From: Euperipatoides rowelli
Lineage: Eukaryota; Onychophora; Udeonychophora; Euonychophora; Peripatopsidae
Assembly (NCBI GenBank): GCA_003024985.2
Contig: PXIH01S0002795.1
Strand: one strand, 5' to 3'
DNA: 13,426 nucleotides
Under the pieces are notes generated by a model that was given only the letters and a program-made list of their open reading frames with translations, was not told where the DNA came from and made no database searches. Numbering within the stretch: the first letter of the stretch is position 1; the number at the start of each line of letters is the position of its first letter. Made by a program: the position numbers and the translations under genes. This document shows positions 7,134-13,426 of the stretch, in pieces.

Positions 7134-7760
7134 TTAAAGGTCAAATGTAAGGGATTTTTTTTAATTTTTTTTTTTATTGATTTTCAAAATTTTTACTAAA
7201 AAAATTTTCACTGGCAGAAAAAATAAAAAAAATAAAAAGGTATTTACAATTTAATTTTTAAAATAATTGTGTTTAGCTCCTCCCCCTTAATACATTATCC
7301 ACTGTACACACCAGGGGAGATATTTTGTAACATCATAGGCTATAAATGAATACAGCTTGATATACTTAACTATAGAATATTTGCTATCTTTGTCAGCATA
7401 AGGCAAAAAATCATAATCAAATTCTTCCTTTGTGCTATTATGGTTCAATTTTTTTGTTTAAAAAAAAAACCAAAATGATCTTTAATACAAGTTGAACATA
7501 CTCTATTTACATGTTAAATCATTACAAAGAAAACAGCTGTAGACTATTTTGTCATCAAATTAATCTCGGACCCGCCAAAAAAAATGTGAAAGCTTCAATC
7601 TGTAATCTCAGACAGGATAGCAATAGTCCCAATTTTATCTGTAAATAACTTTTTTATGCATTTTAAATTATTTTTTTCCAGTGGAATATTTTTTTTATAG
7701 TAATTATTTTTGAAAATCAATAATAAAAAAAATAAAAAAACTGTTACATTTGACCTTTAA
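7134..7760. mobile_element. 619-bp inverted-repeat DNA element flanked by TTAA
   Basis: The element is 7138-7756, with TTAA at 7134-7137 and 7757-7760. Both ends read AGGTCAAATGTAA inward (13 identical bases). The inverted repeats continue, with indels in T runs, through an identical 16-mer TTATTGATTTTCAAAA (7174-7189, mirrored at 7708-7723), a shared CACTGG, and TATTTACA at about 7241-7248 against 7640-7647. Each arm is therefore about 110 bp. The interior of about 390 bp carries no frame of note. TTAA flanks suggest piggyBac-like cut-and-paste transposition, but the ends do not begin CCC as piggyBac ends usually do. A TA duplication (Tc1/mariner) with slightly longer ends would fit equally well, since TTAA contains TA. 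Confidence 0.72.
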
Positions 7761-10700
7761 TAATACAGTAATTAATTATTCACTTTATTTTTAATTACCA
7801 TAATTAGTTATTATAGGTCGATTATTTAAAAAAACTAAAATACAGCATTCTTATAAACTTTTTTAAAAGAAATTTAAGCTTATAACCCATATCATGACAT
7901 CATTAAGTTAAATTTTGTTATAGAGCATTAGAATCTCAATTATATTATTTCAAAATTATATACATGTTTAAAAATCTGTTGAATATAAGATATTACTGTA
8001 TATTAATCTTAAATACATAATTGTGTCAAATACCAAAGATTAAATGGAAAGTTGTGTTAATTGAAGATAAAAAATTCCTAAGTACAATGTACTTTTAACG
8101 TATCAAGTTATCTTATTCTTTTATGTCCTTGCAAAACATTTCTTAAATACATTTTAAAGTTATCCTTCAAAAAAATAAATGCTTTATTTCTAAACTACCA
8201 ATTGCATTTTAGAAAAAATAGAAATTCTATTAAATTTCAAGGCAATTTTGCATGTATCACAGTATATGATCTTGAAGGTTCATTTTGGTATCTTACAAAT
8301 AATAAAAAATCATTGAGACCAACACATTTTGTCACTTAAGAAAACCAAGTTTTTTTCTGTCAAATTGTCTTTTTTCTAACTTGTAAAATTACAGCAAGCT
8401 AATAAAAAAGTAATGTATCTTTAAAGCGACATTCTTCTGTCAATACTCATTACGAGTATGCTGAAAAATCAATCGTTCATCGTTAATCTAAATATAGACT
8501 ACTTACAATAAGTTATCCGTTCATCTTCAGTCAATACAAAAAATGTGATAAAAGAATCGTACATTAATCTTGTCAATAACGGTTCAAATTTGTTGAAGTA
8601 ATTTTTTAGTCCATATTTATTGAAATGATTGTCAAGAAATCAAAGTTTAATGATTTAAAATGAATTTTGTTTAATAAATTCATGCTGCCAAATGTATTTA
8701 GACGAAGCTGTTGTATAAGATGTTCATAATTTAAAAAAAAAGTTATAAAATCTAAAATCGGTTGATATTTATTAATGTACAGTAAGAAAGGTATTATTTA
8801 ACAAAAGTTTTATTTTATTAAACATTTTTTTTCTTTTTGGTAAATGAAATTGTCAAAAGCGTCGTTGAGAATAAACAAACCTTAGTAATTTTACTCATAA
8901 TAATTAAGCATTTCATATTAAAATAACTTTTAAATGTTTAACATCAAAGTTCCCAATAGTCTCGATTTCAGCTTCAAAATGATGAATTATTGAAAAGAAT
9001 AACCCAAAATTTTAATTTTCTAAATACGATACTTCATAAATCTTAACAGCTACATTTGTATTTGCATAAATATGAAATTAATGCAAATATAGCCTACCCA
9101 ACATACACCCTATATTTTTTATTCATTATTTTTAATAACATTTGGTATTAGATTAAAATCACAATTTTAAGGGACAAATTTTCATTTTCGGGAGACATTT
9201 TTCTACCAGGGACAAAGGCCATGATCAGGATGGTCCCCGGAAAATGTATGTCGGGTCAAGGATCAGACTTCAAATTTTAATACAAAAAAAATCTACCTCT
9301 TAACATGAATGAATCAAATGGAATTGATTTCCATTGTTTACTGCAGAAAACTATTGGTTTAGAAAAATAAATGCTTTAAACTTATGTAGATACGTGTATG
9401 TTAAAAAAAATAAACTTGTATGCTAATTTTACTTACTTGACTGCATCTTTGTCTAAAGTTAGGCTTGCATAGAATCTTGTTAATGACTAAAGTGCTCACA
9501 CCAAATTATGAGCAATTGCCTTCCACTTAATAAAAAAACTAAACCACAATTGAACAGCTATATCATAATGGTAACATTTATATTAAAACTAAAATGTGTT
9601 TTAATGAGAATTATTTTTGAATTATGCTGAGAAATTTGATATTGTTTTGTTAAAATTATTAGAGGCATAGCCTACTCACGACCATCTCTAATTTAGTTCT
9701 TCCAGCAAAAAAAAAAACAAATCTATTCCTCATTAAAAATTGAAGCACTTCAATATTTGTTTATTTTTGTTAGATAAAAGTAATTTATATAGGATTTTTT
9801 TTAATTTACTAAGACACAAAAATCAACTGAGTAATAAAAATTTAGTTTAATTTACTATACTGTATGTCCAATATAATTTCTGTATTTAAAAAATATTGTG
9901 TTCTTTAAAAGAATTTGTTATATATATATTTTTTTTTTCGGCCATTTGAAGCCATTTTTTTAAATGATTCCAGCATTTATTGGTTTATGACAGAAAAATA
10001 AAACAATACAGACCAATACTTATTAATTTATGAATTTGTTTTATTAATTAGCTTTAATTGTGTAGACAGTAAGTCAATAATTTTATTAAATTACCTCAAG
10101 GAGATTGTGATCTAAATTTTATTTTAAAATTGAATCTCATAAATCTTACTGTATATTCAAATACAAGAACCAAATTTGTATCATTCCCATGTAAATATTT
10201 TTATTTTCTCATAAGTTACTACAATATATATACACCAGCTAGAATTTTGTGTTAATAAAAATCACATTTTGCGCTATGAAAAAATAATTCGCACAGAAAA
10301 TGCGCACAAAACTTTCAGATTTTAAAGTTTAAATTGTGGTTAATTTTTTTTAAGTTTATTTTGCTACTTATTTCCTTACTATGATTGGGCGAATAAAAAC
10401 AATCGTTTTGCGTAAAAATGTGAGATTTTAATAAAATGTGAATTTTATGTCAAGATTGTACAACTCCCTCCCCCCTACAAAATTCCAGCTGATATATTAA
10501 ATTTTCATCTGATTAAGTAAAACCAAATGCTTGCAATTCTTTAATTATTGTTGTGTCTCTGTCCAAAGTACACAAAGATATGTATTAGCATAGAAAGTTT
10601 TAGTTAGACTTTATTTTTATATTTTACTTTAAAATTTTTTTGTATTTTTTTTTTACCCTTTCCCCATTTTTTTAATGGCCTATACATGCCAATTTAAAAA

Positions 10701-10892
10701 AAAAAACAATAATAAAATATTTTGTATGTTCATTTCATTTAAATAAAAAAATATATTAAAAGTATATGCTATATTGTTTTTTTTAATATATTATAAATTT
10801 TGTTTTAATTAAAATGTAAACCTTGATTGTATTTCCTTTAGGGAATACTGATGATACTTTTGATACAATCCGTGTAAATTAAAGCAGATTGC
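7761..10892. other. 3.1 kb of A+T-rich DNA without recognised genes
   Basis: No coding region, tRNA or element ends found. It is mostly homopolymer and A/T-rich sequence. Exceptions are a short G+C-richer patch at 9165-9250, with an imperfect inverted repeat CATTTTC-GGGA against TCCCCGGAAAATG (9183-9193 and 9234-9246), and a small hairpin ATACTC/GAGTAT at 8443-8459. A pyrimidine run CTCCCTCCCCCC near 10465 is isolated. It could be intronic or intergenic. Confidence 0.5.
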
Positions 10893-11195
10893 CAGTGACG
10901 AAACTAGAGAAAATGGGACCCAATGCAACTAAAGACCAAGGGCCCTTACTACCTACCTTACTTGAGAAATTTGTCACCAAAAGATACGAGTTGAAGGGTA
11001 TACAAGGCTGTCACTAGGGAAGGGATAGGGGAAGCTTCCCTCCACCACCTTGAGCTGAAAGTTGTAAAAAATTTGTGTTGGCAATTGGGAAAGCCCAAGT
11101 TGAAAGAGAAGAAAAACCTGTTGGGAATTTGAGGAGTCATTTGTGATACGTCTCATTTCTCCCCCAGACAATAAAAGTCTCTAGCTTCGGCCCTG
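10893..11195. mobile_element. Decayed non-autonomous element with imperfect terminal inverted repeats
   Basis: A G+C-richer block of 303 bp stands out from its A+T-rich surroundings. Its left end reads CAGTGACGAAACTAGAGA and its right end, on the other strand, CAGGGCCGAAGCTAGAGA: 15 of 18 bases match. Ends of the type CAGTGGCGTAGCTAG are common in animal non-autonomous DNA transposons, and the differences here include likely CpG losses. Inside are GGGCCC and purine-rich stretches but no credible protein; the two overlapping minus-strand frames of about 60 codons (10958-11171) resemble nothing known. No target-site duplication is visible beside these ends, so the boundaries or the superfamily are uncertain. 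Confidence 0.5.
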
Positions 11196-12061
11196 AGGGT
11201 ATATGGCAAATATATACAGTATATATTATTTACGTTAACCACTTAAAATTGATAGTAGTGTTTCAACAAATAATTTCTTAATGTAATATCTATGATGTTA
11301 AATGATAAGATACCATGGGTAAGCCTAGTCAAATTGTGTTTTTTTAAAACCCAAATAATAATTGGCTTAATTCATCAGTATAAAAAATAATTAAAAATGA
11401 AATCTGGTATAGTCAGGGTAAAATACATTTTGACCCGGAATAAAAAGCAACACAAGTAATTTCTGTTTTACCTATCTAGTAACATCTTAAATAGACATAT
11501 TAAAAGTTTGACAAAATCCGTTCACAGGAAATTATCAAATGATTTTTAAAAAAAAAATTCAAAATGGCCATCAGGAGTATGAAATAATGTTTTTTCTGTA
11601 AGTAAGGAATGTATCACATAATTTCACACTAATTTTTTTGAGCATATTTTGTTTCTGACATTAGCTTTTGATGATTATTTCATAAAATTGTTTTAACCTA
11701 GATAATTATAACCACTTCACACTTTTATTTGGAGGCTAGGGATTCAAGCAATATAGCCAGTTCAAAATAGTTTTGTAGTTTTTTCAATAGCTGCAATGAT
11801 TAATTTTTCCCACCCTTTGTAATTTTCTTCAGCAGACAATAATAAATATTGTTACAAGTAACTGTTTTTTTTTTTTAAGAATTTATTTTACAAATGGGCA
11901 AAAGGAAAGGTAAGCATTATTTTGTATATAAGTTTTTAAATTTAATTCTATCAAAATTCAAACAAGTATAGATTAATGCTTCATTTTAAATAATCATAAT
12001 GCTAATTTTACTTATCAACGATAATGGTAAACAATAATATAATAACTAATGTGTACCTCTA
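11196..12061. other. A+T-rich DNA before the right-hand pseudogene
   Basis: No conserved coding sequence recognised. It includes a small imperfect hairpin GGGTAAAATACATTTTGACCC near 11417-11437 (one unpaired G), a possible micro-exon (11880-11909) and a T run before it. It may contain introns or lost N-terminal parts of the pseudogene that begins at about 12062. Confidence 0.4.
11880..11909 (+). other. Candidate 30-nt exon with start codon (MGKRK)
   Basis: A long T run (about 11863-11876) ends in AAG (acceptor-like AG at 11878-11879). Then come 14 nt, an ATG at 11894 with A at -3, four codons (Gly, Lys, Arg, Lys) and AAAG|GTAAGC, an excellent 5' splice donor at 11910. It could be the first coding exon of a spliced gene, perhaps the ancestral form of the pseudogene downstream. 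No transcript evidence exists here, and T runs are common in this DNA. Confidence 0.25.
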
Positions 12062-13426
12062 GAGTGGGTTCATGTAAGTTGTTCAGGAATCATTACCAAT
12101 ATTTGCAGCATCTGGTCTCACAAATTACCTAAAAACTGCCTACTTATATCTTCAAAACATGCTTGAACTACCCCAAAAAAAAAAAACCATTTGTTCAATC
12201 ACTCTTTGAAAAGGGTCTACATGTAATACACAGAACATATTCATCTTGGTCAGGTCTAGGATGTAACCTGGTGATTGAGCAGGTACTAATGAGATCTCTC
12301 AAGACTACTAGTGGTCTGACAAGAGGCAGTGATCTAACAGAGTTACAGCGAGCACTGTGGGTTCTCACAATGTCAACTTGTTCAGAGTATAATACTGCTA
12401 TGCAGAAATTAACAAGTACCTCCTATTCTACAAGTGATCAACATAAAGAAATGCACACATCAAGGCACTCTCAAGACAGAAGAGATAGTGCCAAAATTTT
12501 TCAGTTTATAGAACAATTCTCAGCATTTACATCAGATCCATCATTAAGAAACATATTTACCGGTGTCACATTAAATGAAATAGTGAACGTTCATGATTTT
12601 TACACAAGCGGAAAATATTTAGTTGATATGTCCGGGAATCATGTTTTCACATTTACATGTAAGAGGAGTGACAAAGTTCAGACAATTGCATCACATGAGA
12701 AGTTAAAAATGACAATTGCTGGCAATGACATAACTGTTGAACCCACACTTTTATTTCAGCGACTAATTGTTGCAAGCAAGCTATGGAATAGTCAATCACC
12801 AAGAGGCTTTACAATATGAGCTCTGTTCTTACCCACCTGCACTATTTGAGTCTTCAGGAGTTTTCAGAAAATCTCAAAAGTCTCAGCACACTGCATCATT
12901 GAACATTGCAAATCTGCTTGCCAAGACGCTACACAAATTATATATAAAGAATCACTGAGTCATGTAATAGGAGACAAAGAAGATAAACACAAGCACTATG
13001 TATTAGATGATGGTTCATTATTACATCGATTAAATTGGACAACAGGACAGACCTATAAATCCATAGCTGAATTTATGCAAATTTCACCGTGTCCAAGTAT
13101 GGCAAAGCGACTACTGTATTTGATGGATAAGATGATAATATCCCAACTATAAAAGACTGTACACACCTCAAGAGGGGCATGTCTTCCAAACTTGTACCAA
13201 CAGTTAACTTCTCACCATTAACCACTTTTGTTGGAAAGAAAAATTTCTCTTGAATCCACTGAATAAATCTTGAATAATTATAATCCATCTCATAGAGAGT
13301 AAAGGATGCAAAGTTATATATGCAAAAGGTAATGCAGATATAGATATAGTTAAAGAAAGTGTCAATTCTTCAAAAACAATGGACACAATTGTTTTGGGAG
13401 AAGATTCAGATTTATTGATACTACTG
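12062..13426 (+). pseudogene. Frame-shifted relic of a repeated invertebrate protein with FEN/PIN-like nuclease motifs
   Basis: One continuous homology path crosses several frames. 12081-12176: VVQESLPIFAASG and then YLKTAYLYLQNMLELP. 12187-12780: SLFEKGLHVIHRTYSSWSGL, then LVIEQVLMRSLK and GLTRGSDLTE. 12785-12875: VNHQEALQYELCSYPPALFE. 12900-13080: HYVLDDGSLLHRLNW. 13089-13250: YGKATTVFDG, stop, DDNIPTIKDCTHLKRG. 13250-13426: VIYAKGNADIDIV and TIVLGEDSDLLILL, then the window ends. I recall this as a multicopy, uncharacterised invertebrate family. The last four blocks follow FEN/XPG (PIN-like) nuclease order: N-terminal Asp strand, VFDG-x-P-x-K, acidic helix, EDxDLL. Lesions: frame changes near 12075, in the A12 run 12175-12186, near 12782, between about 12875 and 12910, near 13085 and near 13249; TAA at 13128-13130 (Tyr expected) and TGA at 13271-13273 (probably CGA). 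The longest piece, 12187-12819, has no ATG start of its own. It is not functional as it stands; nuclease activity of the parent is inferred. Confidence 0.7.

Noticed and set aside
9444-10608. Weak similarity between 9444-9488 and 10556-10608 (TCTTTGTCTAAAGT / TCTCTGTCCAAAGT, each followed by GCATAGAA)
   Set aside because: Only short words match and the spacing differs; it may be chance in low-complexity DNA.
10958-11171. Two overlapping minus-strand frames of 60 and 65 codons
   Set aside because: They lie in the decayed inverted-repeat element, overlap each other in different frames and match nothing I recognise.
13073-13386. Two minus-strand frames near the right end
   Set aside because: Antisense to the plus-strand homology path of the nuclease-like relic, which explains these bases better.
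1-13426. CRISPR arrays, rRNA or tRNA genes, prokaryotic operons
   Set aside because: No regularly spaced repeats, no conserved RNA gene sequences and no bacterial-style gene packing were seen.

Overview
This is a piece of an A+T-rich animal genome, roughly three quarters A+T outside the one good gene. It is most likely from an invertebrate, but the species cannot be named from the sequence. The evidence is a full-length headcase (HECA) homologue, a family found only in animals, surrounded by long homopolymer-rich intergenic DNA, dead non-LTR retrotransposon (LINE) fragments and short inverted-repeat DNA elements. Nothing bacterial, phage or organellar is visible. Scattered N bases at 6306-6330 are unresolved calls inside a hairpin.

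Layout. 1-138: decayed LINE reverse-transcriptase palm (minus strand, YADD motif), cut by the window edge. 618-911: C-terminal remnant of a LINE reverse transcriptase (minus strand). 1238-1821: upstream region of the HECA gene with a full CRE, two CCAAT plus CRE-like modules and a heat-shock-type palindrome. 1893-3221: intact, apparently intronless HECA coding region of 442 codons. 3222-4846: 3' flank with a possible polyadenylation signal. 4855-5177: hAT-type MITE with a perfect 8-bp target duplication. 5911-6349: cluster of short palindromes with a second, diverged copy. 6738-7050: C-terminal remnant of another LINE, with a damaged Cys/His motif (minus strand). 7138-7756: 619-bp element with inverted repeats of about 110 bp flanked by TTAA. 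7761-10892: A+T-rich DNA with no gene seen. 10893-11195: decayed inverted-repeat element. 11880-11909: possible micro-exon. 12062-13426: a frame-shifted relic of a large repeated invertebrate protein family whose C-terminal part carries motifs resembling FEN/XPG (PIN-like) nucleases; it runs off the right edge.

Only HECA looks functional here. In flies the family restrains progenitor growth and works with Unkempt in the mTOR pathway. Its promoter has a duplicated CCAAT/CRE arrangement. The rest reads as transposon burial ground. The most novel material is the nuclease-like relic at the right end, the two MITEs, the palindrome cluster and the strong excess of the word TACWGTA (W = A or T) across the intergenic DNA.
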